The notes: a model not told the origin generated them from the sequence alone. DNA of 64,000 bases from Pelomonas caseinilytica (GCF_021353235.1 NZ_JAJTWT010000006.1:248001-312000); one strand, 5' to 3'; positions 1 through 8,351 are shown, counted from the first letter of the stretch. Made by a program: numbers and translations.

Positions 1-1
1 G

Positions 2-52
2 CTCATGGTGTGCGCGCCGCTGGCGCGGCGCTACGCCCGCCAGGCCGCCTGA
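2..52 (+). CDS. C-terminal end of an unidentified protein (partial)
   Basis: Only the last 16 codons and a TGA stop at 50-52 are inside the window. The visible tail reads LMVCAPLARRYARQAA, Ala/Arg-rich, which would suit the cytoplasmic end of a membrane protein, but nothing identifies the family. It stops directly against the convergent fpr gene. The frame is supported only by its position and by the absence of any other gene in these bases. Confidence 0.4.
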   Translation, partial: LMVCAPLARRYARQAA

Positions 53-829
53 TTACTGCTCGACGAAGGCGCGCTCGATGACGTAGTCGCCCGGCGTCGT
101 CGTGCTGCCTTCCTTGAAGTTGCGGATCTCCAGCATCTCCTTCATGTCCTTGAGCAGCGCGGGGCTGCCGCAGAGCATGATGCGGTCTTCCTCGGGGTTG
201 AGCGGCGGCAGGCCGAGGTCGGCCTGGAGCTTGCCCGTCTGGATCAGGTCGGTGATGCGGCCCATGTTCTTGTAGGGCTCGCGGGTGACCGTGGGGTAGT
301 AGAGCAGCTGCTCCGAGGCGAACTCGCCCAGGAACTCGTGGCGGGGCAGGTCCACCGTGAGGTGGTCGTGGTAGGCCAGCTCGGCCACCTCGCGCACGCC
401 ATGCACGACGATGACCTTCTCGAAGCGCTCGTAGGTCACCGGGTCGCGCACGATGCTGATGAAGGGGGCCAGGCCCGTGCCGCTGCCCAGCAGGTACAGG
501 CGCTTGCCGGGCAGCAGGTAGTCGATCAGCAGCGTGCCCGTGGGCTTGCGGCCGACGATGATCTTGTCGCCCGGCTTGATGTGCTGCAGCCGCGAGGTCA
601 GCGGGCCGTCGGGCACCTTGATGCTCAGGAACTCGAGGTTCTCCTCGTAGTTGGCGCTGACGATGCTGTAGGCGCGCAGCAGCGGTTTGCCGTTCTCGCC
701 CTTGAGGCCGATCATCGTGAAGTGGCCGTTGGAAAAACGCAGCGCCTGGTCGCGCGTCGTCGTGAAGCTGAACAGGCGGTCGGTCCAGTGGTGGACGGTC
801 AGGACGGTCTCTTCGTGGAAGGCACTCAT
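53..829 (-). CDS. fpr: Ferredoxin--NADP+ reductase
   Basis: A 258-residue, single-chain FAD enzyme that moves electrons between NADPH and ferredoxin or flavodoxin in the cytoplasm. The FAD-binding motif RAYS lies at 52-55 and the NADP-binding GSGTGLAPF at 115-123; the chain ends in a short acidic/aromatic tail (AFVEQ), and the length fits bacterial subclass I FNRs. soxR lies just upstream on the same strand with a 68 bp gap (830-897), which holds a perfect GGGTTAACCC palindrome but no clear promoter. FNR belongs to oxidative-stress regulons in enterics (established), so the adjacency to soxR suggests a shared redox role (inference). No defect is seen. Confidence 0.95.
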   Translation of the reverse strand: MSAFHEETVLTVHHWTDRLFSFTTTRDQALRFSNGHFTMIGLKGENGKPLLRAYSIVSANYEENLEFLSIKVPDGPLTSRLQHIKPGDKIIVGRKPTGTLLIDYLLPGKRLYLLGSGTGLAPFISIVRDPVTYERFEKVIVVHGVREVAELAYHDHLTVDLPRHEFLGEFASEQLLYYPTVTREPYKNMGRITDLIQTGKLQADLGLPPLNPEEDRIMLCGSPALLKDMKEMLEIRNFKEGSTTTPGDYVIERAFVEQ

Positions 830-897
830 GGCGGTGTGGTGGCGGGGTTAACCCGGGGATTTTCGCCGGGAACGCGCGACCCGCCGTCGCCAAGGGG

Positions 898-1389
898 TCA
901 ACCCGTGGTTTCGATGCGCAGAAGCCTCGCGCCGGCGCTCGGGCCTGCGGCGCTGTCCTGGGGGTTGTAAAGGGCGCAGGCCTTCAGCGACAGGCAGCCG
1001 CAGCCGATGCAGCCCGTCAGCCGCTGGCGCAGCTGCTGCAAGGCCGCGATGCGCTCGTCCAGCAGCGGCGCCCAGGCGGCCGACAGCCGGGTCCAGTCGG
1101 CCTTGGTGGGCGTGCGCCCCTCGGGAAGGGTGGCGAGCGCCGCCTTGATCTGCGGCAGCGTCAGGCCCACCACCTGGGCGGCGCGGATGAAGGCCACCCG
1201 GCGCAGCACGTGGCGCGGGTACTGCCTGTGGCCGCCCGCACTGCGCGTCCCGGCGATCAGGCCCTCGGCCTCGTAGAAGCGCAACGCGCTCGCGGCCACG
1301 CCCGAGCGCTTGGCCAATTGGCCGATGCCCAGCGGCGCGGCCGCCGCCTTGCCGGGGCTTGACTTCAAGTTCACTTGAACTTCGAGCAT
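898..1389 (-). CDS. soxR: Redox-sensing MerR-family regulator SoxR
   Basis: A 163-residue MerR-type activator. An N-terminal winged helix (about 21-90, beginning GIGQLAKRSGV) is followed by a dimerisation helix and the [2Fe-2S] loop CIGCGC...C with Cys127, 130, 132 and 138, the diagnostic SoxR pattern; NPQD follows it as in the family. Oxidation of the cluster by redox-active molecules switches the bound promoter on (known). The start is uncertain: ATG at 1389 is used, but GTG at 1374 or TTG at 1368 would give an N-terminus of more usual length, and none has a strong ribosome site. The SoxR box at 1363-1380 overlaps the first codons of the longer form, which favours a later start or autoregulation. 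Confidence 0.92.
   Translation of the reverse strand: MLEVQVNLKSSPGKAAAAPLGIGQLAKRSGVAASALRFYEAEGLIAGTRSAGGHRQYPRHVLRRVAFIRAAQVVGLTLPQIKAALATLPEGRTPTKADWTRLSAAWAPLLDERIAALQQLRQRLTGCIGCGCLSLKACALYNPQDSAAGPSAGARLLRIETTG
1359..1389 (+). promoter_or_regulatory. SoxR box inside a MerR-type promoter
   Basis: The sequence CTTCAAGTTCACTTGAAC at 1363-1380 is a near match to the consensus SoxR box CCTCAAGTTAACTTGAGG, with a perfect TTCAAGT-N2-ACTTGAA core at 1364-1379. It sits between a -35-like TTGACT (1359-1364) and a weak -10 GAGCAT (1384-1389) separated by 19 bp, the stretched spacing typical of MerR/SoxR-activated promoters. Transcription would start near 1396 and serve the gene at 1419 on the plus strand. 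The motif is directly visible; its use by the neighbouring SoxR is inferred. Confidence 0.75.
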
Positions 1390-1418
1390 GCCGCCATGTT
1401 CCCACAACCGAGGCCCGC

Positions 1419-2411
1419 ATGACGACCGCCACCGCCACGCCCGTGCAAGCCACCCTGGCCCAGCTGCACCGCCTGCTCGACGCCGGCCAGGCCTTGTCGC
1501 CGACCTACCGGGGCGAACTCAGCAACCACCTGCCCATGGCCCAGCAGGCCCTGCTGGAGCTGGGCGCCTCGGCGGCGCGGCTGCAGGCCTTCACCGAGCG
1601 CTACGAGGCCCTGCTCGAGCCCCGCGCCGCGACACGGCCGGCGCGCATCGTTCAGGCGCGCGACCTGGGCCGGCCCGACAGCGACAACGCCTGGCGCGCC
1701 CATTTCGCGGGCCGCGTCGCCGCGGTCGGGCCAGGCGAGGCGCTGCGCGAGGCCCTGGCCATGCTGTTGCCCGGTGCCGGTGCCGTCGCCTTCCACGGGT
1801 TGATCCGCACCGCGCATGCCGTGCTCGCAGGCCACGAGGCCGAACTCGCCGCGGGCCTGGCCCACTGGGCCGCGCATTTCATGCCCCTGCCGGCGGCGAC
1901 GCGCCCCGCCGACCTGGCCCTGACGGACTGGCTGGACGCACTCTTGGCCCTGCCGCGCCCCGACGAGCGTGGCGGCCTCATCACCGCCCGCATGCGCGCC
2001 TGGGCGGCGGCGCCCGGCTTCGCCGACGTCGCGGGCCGGCTGCGGCATGGACCGGACACGCTGCGCGACCTGGCCCTGCTGGCGGCCCGCACCTATGCCG
2101 CCACCGGCAACTTCACGGTGCTGCACCTGCTGACGGCCAGCCACGCGATGAGCGTGCTGGAGCCCTGGTGGCCGCGCGCCGAGCTGCCTCGCGGCTTCAG
2201 CATCGCCGCCGCAGCGGGCCTGCTGGCCAGTGGCGCGACGCCCAGCCCCGCGCTCGACCACCCGCCCAGCCGCCCCTGGCCGGCCCTGATCGCCGGCGCC
2301 TGCGAGCAGGACGACGCCCACGTCATCAAGCTCACCCACGCCGCCTGGCGGCTGGGCCGGCGCTGGCCGGACCTGGCGTGGCGGCGGGCGGTGGAGCGGG
2401 CCCTTGCCTGA
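1419..2411 (+). CDS. Questin-oxidase-like (AflY/DUF4243) protein
   Basis: 330 residues. The NHLPMA segment (36-41), the LGAS/RYEALL region, the His-containing GAVAFHGLIRTAH stretch (His126, His133) and NFTVLHLLTASHAM (His236, His242) resemble the questin oxidase family, whose fungal members carry out Baeyer-Villiger-like ring opening of anthraquinones (established for fungi; bacterial members are uncharacterised). No Rossmann flavin motif is present, as expected for this family. The ATG at 1419 has GAGG about 6 bp upstream. It is divergent from soxR and reads from the SoxR-box promoter, so it may handle a redox-active quinone (inference). It converges with the S9 peptidase, leaving 11 bp between their stops. 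Confidence 0.82.
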   Translation: MTTATATPVQATLAQLHRLLDAGQALSPTYRGELSNHLPMAQQALLELGASAARLQAFTERYEALLEPRAATRPARIVQARDLGRPDSDNAWRAHFAGRVAAVGPGEALREALAMLLPGAGAVAFHGLIRTAHAVLAGHEAELAAGLAHWAAHFMPLPAATRPADLALTDWLDALLALPRPDERGGLITARMRAWAAAPGFADVAGRLRHGPDTLRDLALLAARTYAATGNFTVLHLLTASHAMSVLEPWWPRAELPRGFSIAAAAGLLASGATPSPALDHPPSRPWPALIAGACEQDDAHVIKLTHAAWRLGRRWPDLAWRRAVERALA

Positions 2412-2422
2412 ACCGCTCGCGG

Positions 2423-4432
2423 TCAGTTCAGGTGCTTGGCCAGGAAGCGCTCGACGCGACCGTAGTAGTCCAGCTCGTCTTCCAGCAGCGGGAAGCCGTG
2501 TCCGGCCCATGGGTACAAGACCCACTCGACCTGCTTGTTGGCCTTTTGCAAGGCATCGCGCATGCGTTCGCCGTTCTGGATAGGTACTCGCCTGTCCTTG
2601 GCGCCGTGGACGAGCATCAGCGGCGCCTTGATGTTGGCCGCCTGCTCCACCGGTGAAGTGGCAATGAATCTCGCCTCGTCCTTGATCCGGTCACCCAACA
2701 GTTCGTTGAGGCCATATGACTTTGCTTGCCTCGAGATGTCATTCCAATGGAAGTCGAACATGTACCGCGGGTCCGACACGGCCGCGAAGGCGATGCCGCA
2801 ACGGTACTGGCCGGGGTCCTTTGCAAGCCCCATCAAGGTTGCGTAGCCGCCGTAGCTGGCACCCATGATGCAAACGCGACCCGGATCGGCCCAACCCTTG
2901 GAGATGACAAACTTGAGGGCGTCGGTGACGTCGTCCTGCATGCTCAGGCCCCACGCCTTGAACCCAAGGTGGAAATGACGCTCGCCGTATCCGACGCTGC
3001 CGCGGAATTCCGGCTCGATGACGAGATAACCGCGTGACGCCAGGAACTGCCCCTCCGGATTCCAGCGCCATTCGGTACCTCGCTCCCATGGGCCGCCGTG
3101 AACAAGGACGACTGCAGGCAGAGGCTTTTCCGGCGCTGCCCCGCGGGGGCGCGTAATCCAGACCGGCAGGTCTTCACCGTCGCGAGCGCTTGTCCGGTGC
3201 AGTTCCATCGTGGCCATCGTCTTTGGATCGATCTGAGGCCGAACGCGGCCCACGAGTTTCCACTCGTCCTTCTCCGGCGTGAACAGCAGGACCATTCCGG
3301 GATCCGTGTCGCTGTAAGAGTGAACCAACACACGCTGCGGCCGTTCGCACTGGCTGCACTGCAGGATATTTACCCGGTTGGGCAGCTTGGCATCGACGCG
3401 GTCCTGAAGCTTGCTCAGCGTTGGGTCCAGCCAAGTGGTGGTCACGCTGTCCACCAGCACCGACAGCCCAAGGAGACGGTCGGAATGCCTTGCGTAAATG
3501 GGTTCGATGGATCGCGAGAAGCCGGGCGTCGCAAGGATGGGCACGCTGCCAACGCGCCGTTCAATGGCATCGTATTCACGGAGTTCGTCATAGCCGTCCT
3601 TGTCGGACGTCGACACGAGAAGATGCGCCTCATCCTGGATGGCCAGGGGGATCCAATCCATGTGATGCACCGGCGATTTCTGCAGTTCTGTCCATTCACG
3701 TGAACGTGGGTCCAACCACATCACCGTGACCTGCCCGTCGGCGGCATGGAGTGAGGCTCGAGGACGCCCTCTGCCATCGATGAGCCATTCATCCGCCCGC
3801 GGCGCCGCTTCCACGCGAGATTGCCCCGATACGACGTTGACCGCGTGCAGCGTCGAATATCGGTACTCGTAGTTCCCGTCATAGTGCGGCTGGGCAACCA
3901 GCACTTCGAGGCTGTCAGGTGCACCTCGACCCACATACCCATGGTCGGGGCTGAGCGTCAGGCGCCGGGAGTTCTCGGAACCGGATTCCCAGTCGCGCGC
4001 GATCAACTGCCGCGAGGTCTTGCCATCGCGACTCATGGACATCAGACCGGAGCCGACCCACCGCGTGCCCCGGTAGTTAGGGTTGTTCACCTTGAAGACG
4101 ATCCAGTCGTCCGTGACCCAACTGAACCAGGTGACGTCATCCTTTTCGCTTGCGCTGATGAAATGGCTGCCCTCCTTGCCCTCGAGATCGGTGACAACCA
4201 CGCCCATCCGCTCGTGAATTCCGCTTTCGAGTGCAGCGAGATAGCGCCCCGAGGGCGATAGCTGAGCTTTCCCGAGATCACCTTTCTTGAAGAAGGCTTC
4301 TACCGGAAGAGCCGCGGCAGTGGTCTTGGGCGCACCGGCCGTCGGCCCGGCTGTCGGTTGCGAAAAGGCTGCCAAACAGGCCAGTCCCAGCAAGACGCAG
4401 GCGGCATGTTTCAGCCAGACGGTTTGTTTCAA
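2423..4432 (-). CDS. Secreted S9 (prolyl oligopeptidase family) peptidase
   Basis: 669 residues from the TTG at 4432, chosen because GGGAGGA stands 5 bases upstream and the product then opens with a normal signal peptide (MKQTVWLKHA, hydrophobic to about 22, then AFSQ). An upstream ATG at 4486 would add an 18-residue polar leader that spoils the signal. A degenerate beta-propeller of about 380 residues precedes the alpha/beta-hydrolase domain. The triad is Ser526 in MGASYGG, Asp613 in GAKDRRVP and His645 in AGHGF, so the enzyme should cleave oligopeptides in the periplasm. Base composition is clearly lower in GC than its neighbours (2701-2760 is 47% GC), a possible sign of transfer. Confidence 0.9.
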   Translation of the reverse strand: MKQTVWLKHAACVLLGLACLAAFSQPTAGPTAGAPKTTAAALPVEAFFKKGDLGKAQLSPSGRYLAALESGIHERMGVVVTDLEGKEGSHFISASEKDDVTWFSWVTDDWIVFKVNNPNYRGTRWVGSGLMSMSRDGKTSRQLIARDWESGSENSRRLTLSPDHGYVGRGAPDSLEVLVAQPHYDGNYEYRYSTLHAVNVVSGQSRVEAAPRADEWLIDGRGRPRASLHAADGQVTVMWLDPRSREWTELQKSPVHHMDWIPLAIQDEAHLLVSTSDKDGYDELREYDAIERRVGSVPILATPGFSRSIEPIYARHSDRLLGLSVLVDSVTTTWLDPTLSKLQDRVDAKLPNRVNILQCSQCERPQRVLVHSYSDTDPGMVLLFTPEKDEWKLVGRVRPQIDPKTMATMELHRTSARDGEDLPVWITRPRGAAPEKPLPAVVLVHGGPWERGTEWRWNPEGQFLASRGYLVIEPEFRGSVGYGERHFHLGFKAWGLSMQDDVTDALKFVISKGWADPGRVCIMGASYGGYATLMGLAKDPGQYRCGIAFAAVSDPRYMFDFHWNDISRQAKSYGLNELLGDRIKDEARFIATSPVEQAANIKAPLMLVHGAKDRRVPIQNGERMRDALQKANKQVEWVLYPWAGHGFPLLEDELDYYGRVERFLAKHLN

Positions 4433-4437
4433 TGGAG

Positions 4438-4444
4438 TCCTCCC
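4438..4444 (-). promoter_or_regulatory. Ribosome-binding site deciding a TTG start
   Basis: Reading on the minus strand, GGGAGGA is followed by CTCCA and then TTG at 4432. This is the best ribosome site in the region and favours the TTG over the upstream ATG at 4486 for the S9 peptidase. Confidence 0.6.
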
Positions 4445-4556
4445 TTGGTGCGGCCGTGACTGGCCGTCGGTGCGGTGTGGGGACATTTTCCATATGACGC
4501 CGGCCTATGTGTCGGTGCGAACCCTAGCGCGCCAAGACTCACTTGCTGTTTCCTGT

Positions 4557-4572
4557 ATTCTGGAGGCAGAAT
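4557..4572. promoter_or_regulatory. Inverted repeat upstream of the cupin regulator
   Basis: ATTCTG-GAGG-CAGAAT is a perfect 6-bp inverted repeat ending 8 bases before the ATG at 4581. It overlaps a -10-like TATTCT (4556-4561). Regulators of the HTH-cupin class often bind just ahead of their own gene, so this is a candidate operator; the arms are short and chance cannot be excluded. Confidence 0.35.
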
Positions 4573-4580
4573 CCAGCAAA

Positions 4581-5162
4581 ATGGAATCTTCCGTTGTCTC
4601 ACTCCACGATCGCATCGCTACCCGTCTGCGCCAGCTCCGCACCGACGCCGGCCTCTCCCTCGACGCCCTGGCTCACAAGAGCGGCGTCAGCCGCTCCAAC
4701 ATCTCGCTGATCGAGCGCGGCCAGAGCAGCCCGACGGCCGTGGTGCTGGACAAGCTGTCGTCGGCCCTGGGCGTCAGCGTCGCGTCCATGTTCGAGGCCA
4801 GCCCCGCGCCCGCTGCGCCGTCGCCGGTGGCGCGGGTGGCCGACCAGCCGGTGTGGAGCGACCCGGCCTCGGGCTACCGGCGCCGCAACGTGTCGCCGCC
4901 GGGCGTGTCGCCGCTGCAGCTGGTGGACGTGGTCTTTCCCGCCGGCCAGCGCGTGGCCTTCGAGACCTCGGAACGCGATGCCGACATCCATCAGTTGGTC
5001 TGGATGATCGACGGCAGCATGGAGATCGCCCATGGCGAGCAGCAGTGGCGGCTCGAGGCCGGCGACTGCCTGGCCATGCGGCTCGACGCCCCCGTCCGCT
5101 TCCACAACCCCGGCACGCGGCCGGCGCGTTATCTCGTCGCCCTCACAGGAGCCAAGCCATGA
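4581..5162 (+). CDS. XRE-family regulator with C-terminal cupin domain
   Basis: 193 residues. A lambda-repressor-like helix-turn-helix spans about 13-67 (core HKSGVSRSNISLIERGQSS) and a small-molecule-binding cupin fold spans about 105-190 (HQLVWMIDGSMEI, GDCLAM). This architecture is shared by PuuR-type regulators of amino-acid or polyamine metabolism. The ATG at 4581 is chosen because the helix-turn-helix then begins close to the N-terminus as in the family; the open frame runs further upstream but that part has no recognisable domain. The stop overlaps the next gene's start by 4 bases (ATGA), so the regulator and the acetyltransferase are translationally coupled. The ligand cannot be told from sequence. 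Confidence 0.88.
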   Translation: MESSVVSLHDRIATRLRQLRTDAGLSLDALAHKSGVSRSNISLIERGQSSPTAVVLDKLSSALGVSVASMFEASPAPAAPSPVARVADQPVWSDPASGYRRRNVSPPGVSPLQLVDVVFPAGQRVAFETSERDADIHQLVWMIDGSMEIAHGEQQWRLEAGDCLAMRLDAPVRFHNPGTRPARYLVALTGAKP

Positions 5163-5680
5163 CCGCCACGATCCGGGAACTCGACGGAGCCGAGGCGCTG
5201 GCCCGCGTCGACGAAATGGCCGACGTGCTGCGCGACTGCGTCGAGGGCGGTGCGTCGGTCGGCTTCATGCTGCCGCTGGCGCCGGGCCGGCCCGAGGCCT
5301 TCTGGCGCAAGGTGGCCGCCGGTGTCGCGGCCGGCGAGCGCCATCTCTTCGTGGCCGAGGACGAGGCCGGCCGCGTCTGCGGCACCTTGTCCCTCGTCGT
5401 CGACATGCCGGACAACCAGCCGCACCGGGCCGACGTGGCCAAGATGCTGGTGCACCGCCGGGCGCGCCGCCGGGGCGTGGCCGAGGCCCTGCTGCGGGCC
5501 GTGGAGGCGAAGGCGGGGGCGCTCGGCCGCACGACGCTGGTGCTGGACACCGTCACGGGCAGCGACGCCTCGCGGGTCTACGAGCGGCTGGCATGGCAGA
5601 AGGTCGGCGACATCCCGGACTACGCCCTGATGCCCGACGGCGCGCTCTGCTCGACGACCTACTACGTCAAGCGGCTCTGA
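5159..5680 (+). CDS. GNAT-family N-acetyltransferase
   Basis: 173 residues with one GNAT fold. The acetyl-CoA pyrophosphate loop reads RRARRRGVAEALL (about 98-110), after the beta-4 strand DVAKMLVH; a C-terminal SRVYERLAWQKVG completes the fold. The start codon overlaps the stop of the HTH-cupin regulator, so the acetyltransferase is probably the regulator's effector, perhaps modifying an amine or amino acid sensed by the cupin (inference). Its last 14 bases overlap the tail of the convergent AAA+ gene. The substrate is unknown. Confidence 0.87.
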   Translation: MTATIRELDGAEALARVDEMADVLRDCVEGGASVGFMLPLAPGRPEAFWRKVAAGVAAGERHLFVAEDEAGRVCGTLSLVVDMPDNQPHRADVAKMLVHRRARRRGVAEALLRAVEAKAGALGRTTLVLDTVTGSDASRVYERLAWQKVGDIPDYALMPDGALCSTTYYVKRL

Positions 5681-7979
5681 AGCCGATGCCTCGCCTCTGC
5701 CTGACCTCCGGCTTGGCCCGGTGCTCGGCCTCGAGCTGGGCCAGGAACTCGTCCGGCGTGAAGGCCTCGCCCAGGATCTCGACCTGGTGGCGCACGGCCG
5801 CGAAGTCGCCGTGGGCCAGGCAGTCCAGCGCGGCCAGGCGAGTGCACTGCTCGCCGTCGGGCGCGGCGCCCGCCTCGCGCTCGAACATCGCCACGCGTTG
5901 CTCGGGCCTGAGCGCCTTGAAGCGGATCTTGAAGGCGAAGCGCCGCAGCGCCGCCTCGTCGAGTTCCTCGAAGAGGTTGGTCGTGCAGATGAAGAGGCCG
6001 GCGAAGCGCTCCATGCCGGCCAGCATCTCGTTGACCTCACTGACCTCGTAGTTGCGCTCGGCGTGCCGGCGGCTGCGCAGGAAGCTGTCGGCTTCGTCCA
6101 GCAGCAGCACGGCGCCCTCGGCCTGGGCCGTCTCGAACATGCGGGCCATGTTCTGCTCGGTCTCGCCGACGAACTTGCTGGCGATGTCGCTGGCGCGCTT
6201 GACCATCAGCGGCCGGCCGAGTTCCTGGGCGATGTGCTCGGCCAGAGCGGTCTTGCCGGTGCCGGGCGGCCCGTAGAAGCAGAGCTGGCCGGTGCCCTTG
6301 CGGCGCAGGGCCTCGACGATGCGAGGGATCTCGAAGCGACTCTCGCAGTTCAGCAGCTCCAGGGCATAGCGGGTCACGCTCGGCCGCGCGCTGCTGCTGC
6401 CGTCGTCGCGGCCCAGGGCCTTGTCGGCATTGAGCAGCTGGCGCTCGATGAGCTTTTCCGCGTCCGCGGCCGGACCCGCCAACTGGGCGAAGCGCACGGC
6501 GGTGCGGATCTGTGCCGGCGTGAGGCCCGGGCGCTCGGCCAGCCGGGCGACGAAGTCCTCGCTCACGGCCACTTCGCCCAGGGCCCGCGCCACCAGGCCG
6601 CGGCGGGCCCCCGGCGGCGGCGACTTCAGCTCCAGGTGGTACTGGAAGCGGCGGCGGAAGGCGGGGTCGATCTGCTCGATGCGGTTGGTCACCCAGATGA
6701 CCGGCACCGGGTTGGTCTCGAGGATCTGGTTGACCCAGGCCTTGCCGCTGACGGAGTTGCCGACGCCGCCCTCGGCGCTCGCGTCCAGGCGGTTGAGCAG
6801 CGAGGCGGTGTCGCTGGACAGTGGCGGGAAGACGTCCTCGACCTCGTCGAAGAGCAGGGCCACGCTGGCGCTGGCCTTGAGGAAGACCTGGCTGATCTGT
6901 AGGGAGCGGTAGCGGTCGCGGCCCGACAGCGAGTTGCCGTCGCGGTCGGCGTACTCGACCTCGTACAGGTCGAGGCCGGCGGCGGCGGAGGCCACCTTGG
7001 CGAGCTCGGTCTTGCCCGTGCCCGGCGGGCCGTAGAGCAGGATGTTGACGCCGCTGGCGCGCTTGGCCACCGCCTGGCGCAACAGGCCCTGCAGGAGGCC
7101 GAGGTCCTCGGCGACGAACTGGAAATCGGCGGGGCCGAGCAGGCTGGGCGTGGCGGGCCGCGTGAAGACGGCCATCAGGTCGTGCGGGCCCTGGTATTCG
7201 CGCATCAGCACCGGCGGCAGTTGGTCGCTGACCTTCATCAGGTCGGCCAGGTCGGTGATGTTGTGCTCCGAGATCAGGTTCTCGACCATGCCGATGCGCT
7301 CGAGCCGCGAGCCGGCGCGCAGGGCCTCCGCCACCTCGCGCTCGTCCACGCCGGCCACCGCGGCGATGGCGGCGAAGGCTTCCTGGGCCGTGTTGACCTT
7401 GAACTCCACCAGCGCACCGCGCAGTTCGCGCTGGTAGCGGGCCAGGGTGCCGTAGAGCAGGATGGCCCGTTCGGCGGGGTTGAGCTGCAGCAGCGTGCCC
7501 AGCGCCGCGATGTTCTTCTCGACGAGGGTGGATTCGCGCTTGAGCCGCCGCTCCAGGTGCTCGCAGGTCGTGGCCAGCAGGGCCATCATGTCCTTGGGCG
7601 CGTCCTTGACGTACTCGTCGAGATAGAAGAAGAGGGTGCCTTCCGAGAAAGGCCCGCTCCACTGGCCGAAGCGTTCGAGGAAGGCTTCGTCGGACAGCGC
7701 CTCGTGGCCGCGCCAGAGCTCGTTGCCGGCGCAGCGCTGGGCCAGGTAGGCGCGCAGCCGCTGCAGCACCCGGGTGGGCCAGACGAGGTGGCGGCCGGTG
7801 AAGGACAGCAGGCCGTTGAAATCGCGCCGCAGGTTGAAGCGCCCGGCATGCCGGACGGTCAGCGTCAGCACGAATTGCGAGCACATGCGGTCCAGCACCG
7901 GAGCGCTGTCCAGGCCTGGCGAGGGCAGCACGCGGGCGGCGGCCCTGGAGGCTGTCTCGGTGGCGGCTCGCTTCACCAT
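5667..7979 (-). CDS. Tandem AAA+ ATPase
   Basis: 770 residues from ATG 7979, which has an AAGGA about 10 bases upstream; an earlier in-frame start at 8024 is less likely. A helical N-terminal region of about 300 residues is followed by two AAA+ modules: Walker A GPPGTGKT at 317-324 with Walker B FDEVED near 377-382, and Walker A GPPGTGKT at 570-577 with LLLDEAD at 625-631. The second module carries a pore-like segment and sensor motifs (TTNLFEELD). Such proteins form hexameric remodelling machines, but the partner is not visible. It is monocistronic in this window and overlaps the GNAT gene tail to tail. No specific family name was recognised. Confidence 0.85.
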   Translation of the reverse strand: MVKRAATETASRAAARVLPSPGLDSAPVLDRMCSQFVLTLTVRHAGRFNLRRDFNGLLSFTGRHLVWPTRVLQRLRAYLAQRCAGNELWRGHEALSDEAFLERFGQWSGPFSEGTLFFYLDEYVKDAPKDMMALLATTCEHLERRLKRESTLVEKNIAALGTLLQLNPAERAILLYGTLARYQRELRGALVEFKVNTAQEAFAAIAAVAGVDEREVAEALRAGSRLERIGMVENLISEHNITDLADLMKVSDQLPPVLMREYQGPHDLMAVFTRPATPSLLGPADFQFVAEDLGLLQGLLRQAVAKRASGVNILLYGPPGTGKTELAKVASAAAGLDLYEVEYADRDGNSLSGRDRYRSLQISQVFLKASASVALLFDEVEDVFPPLSSDTASLLNRLDASAEGGVGNSVSGKAWVNQILETNPVPVIWVTNRIEQIDPAFRRRFQYHLELKSPPPGARRGLVARALGEVAVSEDFVARLAERPGLTPAQIRTAVRFAQLAGPAADAEKLIERQLLNADKALGRDDGSSSARPSVTRYALELLNCESRFEIPRIVEALRRKGTGQLCFYGPPGTGKTALAEHIAQELGRPLMVKRASDIASKFVGETEQNMARMFETAQAEGAVLLLDEADSFLRSRRHAERNYEVSEVNEMLAGMERFAGLFICTTNLFEELDEAALRRFAFKIRFKALRPEQRVAMFEREAGAAPDGEQCTRLAALDCLAHGDFAAVRHQVEILGEAFTPDEFLAQLEAEHRAKPEVRQRRGIGFRAA

Positions 7980-8075
7980 GCGATGGAGTCCTTCACCGGC
8001 CCGGAGCGGCCGGCGTCGACCCATCTTGTATCAGGCTTGGCGGCAGATCAAATGTAAGAGCGGCCCCAGGAATGT

Positions 8076-8351
8076 TCAGTGCATCACGACTGGCTGCTGG
8101 CCCATCACCGCATAACGCTCGATGAAGGCGTCGAGTTCGTCCTCGGACGGCTCTCCATCCTCGATCAGGGCCTGCACGCCTTGCTGGAAGGACTCCGCCA
8201 GCGCGCCCTCGATGAAGATTTCCTTGCGGGCGAACTTGTCGACGATTTCGAACCCCCCGCGGTTCAGTTGCGGACCGGGCTCCGCCTCGTCGGCGGCCGG
8301 CACGTCGAACTGGACGACGATGAAGCTGTCGGAGTTGTAGAGCATGTGCAT
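8076..8351 (-). CDS. DUF3567 family protein
   Basis: A 91-residue acidic protein opening MHMLYNSDSFIVVQFD, which matches the DUF3567 family, a small protein found mainly in Burkholderiales. The body contains a Lys/Arg-rich FARKEIFIEG segment and an acidic DGEPSEDELDAFIERY helix. Function is unknown in all members that I know of. It lies alone between the AAA+ gene and the DUF3108 gene, with about 120 bases on its 5' side that hold no other gene. It is one of the better lineage markers in the window. Confidence 0.9.
   Translation of the reverse strand: MHMLYNSDSFIVVQFDVPAADEAEPGPQLNRGGFEIVDKFARKEIFIEGALAESFQQGVQALIEDGEPSEDELDAFIERYAVMGQQPVVMH

Noticed and set aside
845-854. GGGTTAACCC palindrome between fpr and soxR
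   Set aside because: Ten bases only, with no matching half-sites nearby and no T-tract, so neither an operator nor a terminator can be claimed.
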